Source of the DNA: JAZKFT01 sp965246935
GTDB lineage: Bacteria; Bacteroidota; Bacteroidia; Chitinophagales; Chitinophagaceae
DNA length: 64,000 nt
NCBI GenBank assembly: GCA_965246935.1
Contig: CBDFGC010000008.1
Span: forward strand, 434,001 to 498,000
Reading direction: 5' to 3'
The translations under genes and the position numbers were made by a program. Shown one piece after another: positions 10,211-18,194 of the stretch (position 1 is its first letter; each line of letters begins with the position of its first letter). The notes beneath the pieces are model-generated. The model searched no databases. It saw only the letters and a program-made list of their open reading frames with translations, and had not been told where the DNA came from.

Positions 10211-10254
10211 CCGATTAGAAATGGCGGCAGTGCCTTACCCTTCATTCTAATCGG
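10211..10254. repeat. Inverted repeat with 10-bp perfect arms
   Basis: CCGATTAGAA at 10211-10220 and TTCTAATCGG at 10245-10254 are perfect complements around a 24-base spacer. It lies between the aminotransferase start and the decayed T9SS remnant. The role is unknown; it could be an operator or an RNA hairpin. Confidence 0.45.
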
Positions 10255-10308
10255 TAATGGTATTGTATGGCGCCTATTTCCCTTACTATTTTATTGACTA
10301 TTCCTATA

Positions 10309-10337
10309 AAAAAGAATGCCCCAATTACATGGGGCTT
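10309..10337 (-). terminator. Terminator downstream of the T9SS remnant
   Basis: Hairpin GCCCC / GGGGC (10318-10322 and 10331-10335) with an A run on the left of the plus strand, which reads as a T run on the minus strand. It lies about 25 bases beyond the stop of the decayed T9SS sorting domain, where a terminator of that lost gene would be expected. Confidence 0.55.
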
Positions 10338-10361
10338 ACACGACGATAACTAATGCGGTTT

Positions 10362-10555
10362 TTATTCCTTAATTAGTTTATGTGTTTCTGAAACATTGTT
10401 GGCAATTAACTGAACGATACAAATGCCGGTTAGCAATTGCGAAATTGGATACAGTGGTAGCAACAACATTTGTTTGCTTATTAGCTTTTTGCCCCTGCGG
10501 GTTTCGGGTTTAGAATGTTCCGGCTAACCGTAGCGCCGATGCCTATAGAAAGATA
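10362..10555 (-). pseudogene. Decayed C-terminal T9SS sorting domain of a lost secreted protein
   Basis: Minus-strand translation gives pieces of a type A sorting domain in successive frames: LSIGIGATVSRNILN, then NPQGQKANKQTNVVATTVS, then ISQLLTGICIVQLIANN ending HKLIKE and a stop at 10362-10364. These align in order with the sorting domain of the large protein ending at 13043 (FNQQGQKV, ISVSQLPAGIYMVQLIANG, KLIKQ). At least two frameshifts separate them, and no body of the gene remains. It is probably the relic of a gene deleted during rearrangement of this region. Confidence 0.6.
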
Positions 10556-10560
10556 TACGA

Positions 10561-10950
10561 TCATCCCTTTTTTATACTATTCGTTTTTTTATAGTAGGTA
10601 AGAAAGATCATAATATGCTGCAATTCTTCTGCGCTTACCCGCATTTCAGTTAATGTTTCTTCATGTTTTGGGTTTTGTATCCGTAATTCATATTTAGCCA
10701 GGTGTTCTTTTGTAAATTCCGGCATTACTTCTATGCCTTGTACAATGGTGTTATGGCACTTGGCACAATTAATTTCGTATAGAATACGACCTTTCTCAAA
10801 TAATTTTAAATAGGCTTCTTTAACATCGGTGCTCATTTCGGCCGGAAAATCGTAAGTGTACACGGCTTTGGCAACCTTTTTTTGTGCGATGCTATTTGAA
10901 ATAGCTGTAGTAAACACCAAGGCAATAAAAAGTAGCTTTTTTTTAATCAT
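10561..10950 (-). CDS. Small c-type cytochrome
   Basis: A 129-residue exported protein with a signal peptide (LLFIALVFTTAISNSIAQ) and one heme c attachment site, CAKCH at residues 62-66. The methionine in VMPEFTKEHLAKYE or LTEMRVSAEEL may be the distal ligand. It begins 5 bases after the stop of the di-heme peroxidase gene on the same strand, so it is most likely its cotranscribed electron donor or acceptor in the periplasm. Confidence 0.8.
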   Translation of the reverse strand: MIKKKLLFIALVFTTAISNSIAQKKVAKAVYTYDFPAEMSTDVKEAYLKLFEKGRILYEINCAKCHNTIVQGIEVMPEFTKEHLAKYELRIQNPKHEETLTEMRVSAEELQHIMIFLTYYKKTNSIKKG

Positions 10951-10955
10951 CAGTA

Positions 10956-12881
10956 TTAATTAATTCGGCCTACCCGCCGCTTGTTTAAGATAGCATTGGA
11001 TGATACGGGTAGCCTTGCAGGTGGGATTTCAAATCGTATTCGTTCATTTAAAGAAGTAATAAACACTAATAATTGCTTTTTTTCATCCGTCGTTAAATGC
11101 AATGAATCTGAGGATAATGTTTGATTCGGCACCATTAATCCGTGGCCGGCGCCGCCGCCTGCATCATAAAAATTAATCACCTCATTTAAATCAGTAAATA
11201 CCCCATTGTGCATATAGGGTTTTGTAAATGCTGCATTCCGGATGGTACCTGTACGCATGGCATTCATTGTTTCCGCTGCACTGTTTATTTTATACCTTCC
11301 TTTATCAGGGCTTAGGTTTTTGTATTGTTTATCGGCGGGCACACCCAGCACTTCAAATTCGGTACTTACATACGGCGGTTTTACGCCGTTGAATTGCGGA
11401 ACAAAATGACAAGTTCCACACCGGGCTTTGCCCATAAACAAATTAAAGCCCTGCTTCGCATCTGCATCCAGTTGTTGCCGGTTATTCATTGCCTCATCAA
11501 ACGGGGCATCGTAATTACTGAACTTACTATAGTAAAAAGTAATGGCAGAAATAAGATGATCTAACGTAATTTCCGTTTCCTGCGGTGTAAGTTTCAGGAG
11601 GCGTGTAAAAGCTTGTTTGTACTCTTTACAACTCAAAACTTTTTTAAGTACTTCTTTATTACTGCTACCCATTTCCTGCGGGTTAAACAGTACATCCTTC
11701 AACTGGTTTTGTAGCGTAAGGTGCCTTCCATCCAGCATTAGCAAATGGTTGAATTTTGCATTAATTAAAGAAGGTGTGTTGCGAAGCAGGCGAGCCTTGC
11801 CCTCAAAATCAGACGCTGTTGTATTGACCGTATCTGTAAAATAGGTTGACGAATTATGACAGGAATTGCAACTACGTAAATTATTGCCGGATAAAATTGG
11901 ATCGTAATATAACAGTTTGCCAATCCCGTCTATTTCTGCGAGGGTGGCTTTATCATCTACCCTTAAAAAAATGCCTTTTGGATTCTGGCCATTGTACAAG
12001 GTTTTATCAAAAATGGAATTATTATTCTTATTTAAAGTATAGTCAATATAGCTTTTTGAATGTACATTATATTGCCGGATAAGGTGTTGGTTAATAGCAA
12101 ATAAAGGATTTACATAATCTTTAATAAAACTAAAATGGTCAAAGCTGCGATAGTTTGCCGGCTGCGACTGTACAAATGCAACAGCGCTTTTATACAGGCT
12201 TAAGTAAGCAGGCGGAATGGGGTTATTTGCAAAACTTTCATTGAATGCCTGGTAAGTTTCTTCCGTATGTTGAAGCATCGCCGCTAACTCCGGAATTATG
12301 GCTGCGGTATCAGGGCACTCAAAACCGGTAGTGTAAATAGCCGCAAGGTTTAGTAAAAACAAGCGATTGCAAAAATAAAAATGATCAGCAGTAAGTAGCT
12401 GGCTTGTAATTGAATCTGCCCGGTACGTATCATAAGTAGCCAGAGATAGTTGTACCAAATTCAACAGGCTATCTTTATTAATACCGTCATCATCCAAATA
12501 TAATTCGGCAAGTGTAAGCCCCGCCCCTGTACGCTTATAGGGTTTTTCAAATTTCTCAAAAACTTCTGTTTCCCATTCTACTGGTAAAGGGCCGTTTATT
12601 TTTTTGTAGGCAACCGGTTCCAGGTAGCGCAGCCAAAAGTCCAGGCCCTTCATTTCGCCTCTTGCGATGTGTATTTGTTGTTTGATTTTTTCAACATCCG
12701 CCGGCAAATGCAAATTGCTTTCTTTAATAAGTTCCAGGAGCAACTGCTGCCTGCTATTAAAACTTTCCAGGCGTTGTAAGTAAAGGCTGTAATAATTACT
12801 GCTGCTGGTTTTGTTTGTAAATGAAAGGCTAACCAGGCAAGTAGTAACCAATAAAAAGACAGCTAAGTAAAGTTTACGCAT
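10956..12881 (-). CDS. Di-heme cytochrome c peroxidase (MauG/CcpA family) with N-terminal helical extension
   Basis: A 641-residue periplasmic protein. After a signal sequence (residues 1-22) comes an all-helical region of about 270 residues without a clear family. The peroxidase part follows, with two heme c sites: CNSCH at 338-342 and CGTCH at 488-492. Flanking motifs (GKLLYYDPILSGNNLRSC and LLRNTPSLINAKFN) match bacterial cytochrome c peroxidases, which reduce hydrogen peroxide with electrons from small cytochromes. Ordinary family members are about 330-350 residues, so the N-terminal extension nearly doubles the length. It sits directly upstream of a small cytochrome gene. Confidence 0.85.
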   Translation of the reverse strand: MRKLYLAVFLLVTTCLVSLSFTNKTSSSNYYSLYLQRLESFNSRQQLLLELIKESNLHLPADVEKIKQQIHIARGEMKGLDFWLRYLEPVAYKKINGPLPVEWETEVFEKFEKPYKRTGAGLTLAELYLDDDGINKDSLLNLVQLSLATYDTYRADSITSQLLTADHFYFCNRLFLLNLAAIYTTGFECPDTAAIIPELAAMLQHTEETYQAFNESFANNPIPPAYLSLYKSAVAFVQSQPANYRSFDHFSFIKDYVNPLFAINQHLIRQYNVHSKSYIDYTLNKNNNSIFDKTLYNGQNPKGIFLRVDDKATLAEIDGIGKLLYYDPILSGNNLRSCNSCHNSSTYFTDTVNTTASDFEGKARLLRNTPSLINAKFNHLLMLDGRHLTLQNQLKDVLFNPQEMGSSNKEVLKKVLSCKEYKQAFTRLLKLTPQETEITLDHLISAITFYYSKFSNYDAPFDEAMNNRQQLDADAKQGFNLFMGKARCGTCHFVPQFNGVKPPYVSTEFEVLGVPADKQYKNLSPDKGRYKINSAAETMNAMRTGTIRNAAFTKPYMHNGVFTDLNEVINFYDAGGGAGHGLMVPNQTLSSDSLHLTTDEKKQLLVFITSLNERIRFEIPPARLPVSSNAILNKRRVGRIN

Positions 12882-12980
12882 TCAGGCATGGATGATGACA
12901 GAAAAAATCAGGAGCGTAAAAATATTGTGCTCTGTGTTTCCATTAAATTATCTTATTGTTATTGAATAATTGCTTCGGGC

Positions 12981-13027
12981 AAAAAAACAAAATGCCATTC
13001 CGGAAAAATCCGGAACGGCATTTTTTT
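12981..13027 (-). terminator. Bidirectional terminator after the phytase/PhoX gene
   Basis: ATGCCATTCCGGA and TCCGGAACGGCAT form a 13-bp stem with one G-T type mismatch and a short A loop, bounded by A and T runs. It lies just beyond the stop codon at 13043. Confidence 0.75.
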
Positions 13028-13042
13028 ACATTATGTAAATCC

Positions 13043-16000
13043 TTACTGTTTTATCAGCTTATTGATTGCTATTTTACCATTGGCAATTAATTGAACCATA
13101 TAGATACCTGCCGGTAATTGAGACACAGAAATGGCGGTAGTGCCTCCATTTATTTGCCTGCTCATTACCTTTTGGCCCTGTTGGTTAAAGATGTTGATAT
13201 CCACCTTACCGGTAATGCCGGCATTCGCAATTACCAATTGGTCTTTTACAGGATTGGGATACAGTACAAATTCAAGCTTACCATCTTTGGAAACCTTAAT
13301 TAATACAACATAGCTATAAGTAAAGTTACCATCCTTGTCAATCATTTTCAACCGGTAATAATTGTTACCGGTTTGCGGCTGGTTGTCCTGGCTATTGTAA
13401 CGATTATTGCCATTGCCAGCTGCATTCACTACATCCATTTTGCTAAAATGGGTTCCGTCATTGCTTCTTTCAATTTCAAACGAGCTTGTATTTATTTCAT
13501 TCGTTGTTTCCCAGGTGAGATAGGTTTTGCCATTATCCAGCTTGCCCGAAAAAGTAACTAATTTCAATGGAAGTGAAATATTGTACGAATTTTTTGTATC
13601 GGGATTAAACATGGCCAGAAACTGCCCGCCTTCCACAATATCCGATGGAATACCAGATGTGTAGTGTGCCTGGTCAACCGTAAGAAACCAGCCTGCACCT
13701 AATACATCCTGTACATCCAGTATGCCGGATGCTTCTTCATCGTTATTGAATGGCGCTGTTGCCGCTGTTCCAATAGTTCCGAACCGGCTTATATCGTGTT
13801 TTCCTATTTGTTTTAGTTCGTCTGTGGCAATGGTGTATTGCCAAACTTTACCGTTATGTGCATTGCCACCTACATCTTCCACCAGTATTACATGACCGAA
13901 TTTATCAAGCGTAATATTATCCAGCATTTGCTGACCTTCCGTACCATCCAGTACGGCTTCAATCGTACCACCCAATTCAGGATTCAGTGCATCATCAAAG
14001 CGTAATCTCCACAAGCGGCTTGGCGCATTAAAGCTATTGGTGGTAGCAAAATAAAACTCTTTCAGGTTCGCAGGATTCCAGGAACCATCTTCGGGGCGCA
14101 GGAAGTTGGTAACACCAGCCGACATGGCTGCCGCATCTAAAGCTGCACCAGTGGTGTTTTGCACCTGGCCTAAATCGTACAGGCTAAAACGGGTGCCAAT
14201 GGCTGGCAGGGTTGCACTGGATTCAGCAATGTACCCTGCTACTTTTACACCAAATAATTTGCCACCACTAAGACCTGCCTTATCTATCTCCGTTCCCGTA
14301 TTTGTTTTTGTACCAATATAAAAAAACACCTGCCCGCCAACGGTAGCGTCATCCATACCAGCCACTACGGTTTTATTGCTCATGGTTGGGCTGGCCACCG
14401 AGTTTTCCCAGGAGAATTTGCCCAGGTAAGGCAATTCGTAACTAACGCCTGCATTCGGCCCGGTAACAATATGGCCCATGGCACGGCCTTCTGCTCCATT
14501 CTCCTCTCCATTCATATAAATACGCTCCTGGGTTCCTAAGCCGGTAGCTGCATTATAAAATGCAGATGGTAAAGGCAAATCGCCGGAACAGAACCTTGCA
14601 AAGGCAGTAGTACCGCTAAAGTACGAGCTGGTAGCCGGGTTCCATAAACGAATGCTTTGCATTAAATCGGCGCCGCTAACCACTGACAGATTCGATTTAT
14701 TGATAATCCATTTGGAAACGAATGCACCCTTTGATCCATGAGCACGAACGGCGCCGGCAGTATTACCTAATTCATGGTTCATCAGCACCGTAAAAGTTCC
14801 GTTGCCATTGTCAAAAGCACCAAGCCCGTCCGGTATTCCCACCATTTTGTACCCGCCAACACTGTCACGGGCAGTAAGGATAGAAGTGAATGTAACACCA
14901 GGAGCAGTGGGTTGTAAATAAGGCGTTTGAGTACTGCTTGGGCCAGCCTGGCCTAAGCTATCGTACGCATTCTTTGTGTCGGGGTTAAACATAGCCAGGA
15001 ACTGCCCGCCCTCTACAATATCCGACGGAATACCGGAAGTGTAGTGTGCCTGGTCAACGGTTAGGAACCAGCCTGCACCTAAAATATCCTGCACCTCTAA
15101 AATCCCGGATGCTTCCTCATCAATATTAAAAGGGGCTGTTGCCGCAACGCCAATGTCGCCAAATCTTGCTACGTCGTGTTTGCCCAACTGAATTAACTGG
15201 TCGGTAGCGATGGTGTATTGCCAGATCTTACCGTTATGAGCATTGCCTCCCACATCTTCCACCAAAATAATATGTCCGTATCTGTCAATGGTGATATTAT
15301 CCAGCATTTGCTGGCCTTCGGTGCCGTCTAATACAGCTTCAATGGTACCGCCCAATTCAGGATTCAGCACATCATCAAAACGCAATCTCCACAAGCGGCT
15401 TGGTGCATTAAAACCATTGGTGGTAGCAAAATAGAAGTCGTTTTTATTGATTGGATCCCAGGCGCCATCTTCGGGGCGCAGGAAGTTGGTAACACCAGCC
15501 GACATGGCTGCCGCATCTAAAGCTGCACCAGTCGTGTTTTGTACCTGGCCTAAATCGTACAAGCTAAAACGGGTGCCAATGGCTGGCAGGGTTGCACTGG
15601 ATTCAGCAATGTACCCTGCTACTTTTACACCAAATAATTTGCCACCGCTAAGACCTGCCTTATCTATCTCCGTTCCCGTATTTGTTTTTGTACCAATATA
15701 AAAAGACACCTGCCCGCCAACGGTAGCATCATCCATACCAGCCACTACGGTTTTATTGCTCATGGTTGGGCTGGCCACCGAGTTTTCCCAGGAGAATTTG
15801 CCCAGGTAAGGCAATTCATAACTAACGCCTGCATTCGGCCCGGTAACAATATGGCCCATGGCACGGCCTTCTGCTCCATTCTCTTCCCCGTTCATATAAA
15901 TACGCTCCTGCGTTCCTAAACCGGTTGAATAATTATAAAATGCGGAAGGTGCCGGAAGGTCGCCGGAGCAGAAACGGCCAAAGGCTGTGGTTCCGGTGTA

Positions 16001-17767
16001 ATAGCTGCTGGTAGCCGGGTTCCATAAACGAATGCTTTGCATTAAATCGGCGCCGCTAACCACTGACAGATTCGATTTATTGATAATCCATTTTGAAACG
16101 AATGCACCCTTTGATCCATGGGCACGAATAGCGCCGGCAGTGTTGCCAAGCTCATGGTTCATTAGCACGGTGAAGGTTCCGTTGCCGTTGTCAAAAGCAC
16201 CCAGGCCATCGGGTGTGCCTACCATTTTATAGCCATTTACACTATCCCGTGCCGTAAGGATGGAAGTGAACTTTACACCCGGCGCTACCGGTACTAAATA
16301 CGGCGTTTGCGTACTGCTACTGCCTGTTGTCCCGGAATCTAATTGCAGCGCCCTGTAATTATTTAGTTTGTTTGTTCCGCTTAACCGATACAGCAACACA
16401 TGGCTTTTATTACCGGTAGCAGTTGCTATTCCATTTTGGGGTACGGACGCTGCCCCGAAATCATTATCATTTGCAATGGCTATCGTACTATCGTTTACAA
16501 TGGCTAAACCTTCTGCTTTATCTAATGCTGCCGGCCACCCGTTTGCCAGCAGATCCATAAATAATGTTTTGGTTACCGGTTTAATTCCGTTGAGAAGCAA
16601 AGTTGGTTCATCAATCAGGCCTTCCAGTGTTTTAGTACCATACAATCCCGAAGTAACAGGGGTAGCCTGACCAATATTAATAAGATACATTCTTTTAATA
16701 TCTGTTGTGCCTCTTGCGGCGGCTTCCAATACTAAAAATGTACTATCGTTAATAGCAGCGGCATCTCCTAACTTCCAATCCTGCAACCGTATTTGGTTTG
16801 ATCCGCTTGCACCAATAATCCCATCGTTTACATACACCAGCATTCGCATGGCATTGGTGGCCGGGTTAATTTCCAAAATGCGGTGGATGCGGGTTGCTTC
16901 TCCCGTATTTTTATCGGGGTACAACAACGGGCTTTGAATGAATGCGTAAATTTTTCCACTGGGGGCAATGGCAATATTTTCAAAACCACGGTTATTTTTG
17001 CGGTATTTAAAAGCTGTATCAATGGCCATATCCTGTGGTTGTGCGCCGGACAGGTTGGCATATGGTGTATATCGTTTCAGCACCACACCGTTTGGGCTTA
17101 GTTTCCAGATAGCCGGGCCGCCCTCCTCACATATCCAAAAATTACCATCTTTATCTACCAGTATGCCTTCCGAGTCAATACCCCACACATCTTTAGCCGC
17201 CGTTTTGGCATTAAAGTTGGCACAATCCAAAACGGTATCTGTTGAGGGAACTTCTAATGCCGTACTGCCAAAGCCGGTCGGGTTCATGAGCCCGGTAGCA
17301 TTGGTACCCGAAGGCCGCTTCATGGTAATGGTTTGCAGTATCTGGATGGAATCGCCGCTGATGCGAATACGATAGATTTTTGGTGCGAAGGTTGGGAATG
17401 GGAATATTTTATCATACGTAGGATGGCAGGCAGCCGGGTTAGCATTGGCCCCATCAATGTTTGGGCCGCGGTCACTAACCGTCCAGTACTCTTTGCCATT
17501 TGTATTTGGTATAGCATATAATGCAGAGAAGCCTGCTTCCCGAAAATTAATTCCCTGGTAAGTGCCGATAAGGGCAGATGTATTGTTCTGGTAATCCTGT
17601 AACAAAGTAATCTGTGCATTTGCTACATTTCCTATCAGGAGAACTACAAGGAAAAAGGCAAAAACACAAATCTGTTTTAATGGTTCAGAAAGATTTCTTT
17701 GAGGATCACCAAACATCTTCACATCAGAATCGGGAACATTTTTTCTTCGTAGAATTTTTGTTTTCAT
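13043..17767 (-). CDS. Giant T9SS-secreted phytase-like esterase plus two PhoX-like phosphatase domains
   Basis: About 1,574 residues from the ATG at 17767, chosen because the signal helix (ICVFAFFLVVLLIGNVANA) follows; a longer start at 17827 is possible. The first part resembles the esterase-like activity of phytase domain (WTVSDRGPNIDG, GIDSEGILVDKDGNFWICEE). It is followed by two tandem copies of about 460 residues of a PhoX/DUF839-like beta-propeller (VLMNHELGNTAGA, YMNGEENGAEGRAMGH, FLRPEDGAWDP). The end is a type A T9SS sorting domain (YPNPVKDQL to KLIKQ). It would release phosphate from organic phosphates at the cell surface. The two copies lie at 14946-16325 and 13566-14945, with very uneven identity. 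The phosphatase role is inferred from family. Confidence 0.82.
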   Translation of the reverse strand: MKTKILRRKNVPDSDVKMFGDPQRNLSEPLKQICVFAFFLVVLLIGNVANAQITLLQDYQNNTSALIGTYQGINFREAGFSALYAIPNTNGKEYWTVSDRGPNIDGANANPAACHPTYDKIFPFPTFAPKIYRIRISGDSIQILQTITMKRPSGTNATGLMNPTGFGSTALEVPSTDTVLDCANFNAKTAAKDVWGIDSEGILVDKDGNFWICEEGGPAIWKLSPNGVVLKRYTPYANLSGAQPQDMAIDTAFKYRKNNRGFENIAIAPSGKIYAFIQSPLLYPDKNTGEATRIHRILEINPATNAMRMLVYVNDGIIGASGSNQIRLQDWKLGDAAAINDSTFLVLEAAARGTTDIKRMYLINIGQATPVTSGLYGTKTLEGLIDEPTLLLNGIKPVTKTLFMDLLANGWPAALDKAEGLAIVNDSTIAIANDNDFGAASVPQNGIATATGNKSHVLLYRLSGTNKLNNYRALQLDSGTTGSSSTQTPYLVPVAPGVKFTSILTARDSVNGYKMVGTPDGLGAFDNGNGTFTVLMNHELGNTAGAIRAHGSKGAFVSKWIINKSNLSVVSGADLMQSIRLWNPATSSYYTGTTAFGRFCSGDLPAPSAFYNYSTGLGTQERIYMNGEENGAEGRAMGHIVTGPNAGVSYELPYLGKFSWENSVASPTMSNKTVVAGMDDATVGGQVSFYIGTKTNTGTEIDKAGLSGGKLFGVKVAGYIAESSATLPAIGTRFSLYDLGQVQNTTGAALDAAAMSAGVTNFLRPEDGAWDPINKNDFYFATTNGFNAPSRLWRLRFDDVLNPELGGTIEAVLDGTEGQQMLDNITIDRYGHIILVEDVGGNAHNGKIWQYTIATDQLIQLGKHDVARFGDIGVAATAPFNIDEEASGILEVQDILGAGWFLTVDQAHYTSGIPSDIVEGGQFLAMFNPDTKNAYDSLGQAGPSSTQTPYLQPTAPGVTFTSILTARDSVGGYKMVGIPDGLGAFDNGNGTFTVLMNHELGNTAGAVRAHGSKGAFVSKWIINKSNLSVVSGADLMQSIRLWNPATSSYFSGTTAFARFCSGDLPLPSAFYNAATGLGTQERIYMNGEENGAEGRAMGHIVTGPNAGVSYELPYLGKFSWENSVASPTMSNKTVVAGMDDATVGGQVFFYIGTKTNTGTEIDKAGLSGGKLFGVKVAGYIAESSATLPAIGTRFSLYDLGQVQNTTGAALDAAAMSAGVTNFLRPEDGSWNPANLKEFYFATTNSFNAPSRLWRLRFDDALNPELGGTIEAVLDGTEGQQMLDNITLDKFGHVILVEDVGGNAHNGKVWQYTIATDELKQIGKHDISRFGTIGTAATAPFNNDEEASGILDVQDVLGAGWFLTVDQAHYTSGIPSDIVEGGQFLAMFNPDTKNSYNISLPLKLVTFSGKLDNGKTYLTWETTNEINTSSFEIERSNDGTHFSKMDVVNAAGNGNNRYNSQDNQPQTGNNYYRLKMIDKDGNFTYSYVVLIKVSKDGKLEFVLYPNPVKDQLVIANAGITGKVDINIFNQQGQKVMSRQINGGTTAISVSQLPAGIYMVQLIANGKIAINKLIKQ

Positions 17768-17827
17768 AAGGTTTTTATAATTTAAAAAATTTATATTTAT
17801 AACAATTGGGGTTAACATCCTATGCAC

Positions 17828-18140
17828 AATAGAATTGCCTTTTCATATCCCGGCAACAGATGAAGCACAGAAAGTAATTTTTATTAAGATTGGGTAAAGT
17901 ATATCAGGAATCAGAGTAGCGGTCTGCATGTATAAATCGTGGTAAAACTAAAGCCTCTGGTTACATTTTATACTTATTTACAAGTTGTTAATGGTAAGAT
18001 AACGTACATCAGAATATGACCATCTATCTGGTCTTATAAATGAAAGCAATAAACAATACAATTAAACAAAATATATAATTTAAACAAAAATCTGATTTTG
18101 ATATAATAGCTACCTTTATTTTGTCAGCTTTGCTAATAAA
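17828..18140. other. Intergenic region upstream of the phytase/PhoX gene
   Basis: This AT-rich gap probably contains the promoter of the large secreted protein. I found no clear 11-bp half-site array like the one before the TonB-dependent receptor, and no other gene. Confidence 0.4.
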
Positions 18141-18175
18141 AAAACCCGTTCCGGCTAAGCCAAAACGGGTTTTAC
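18139..18175 (-). terminator. Terminator after the beta-helix protein gene
   Basis: AAAACCCGTT (18141-18150) and AACGGGTTTT (18164-18173) form a perfect 10-bp stem around a 13-base loop, with A and T tails. It lies just past the stop codon of the upstream minus-strand gene. Confidence 0.75.
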
Positions 18176-18194
18176 ATAATATAAATCTGATAGA

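Noticed and set aside
16032..16670. Long plus-strand frames opposite the phytase/PhoX gene
   Set aside because: They mirror the repeated minus-strand coding sequence and lack starts and domains.
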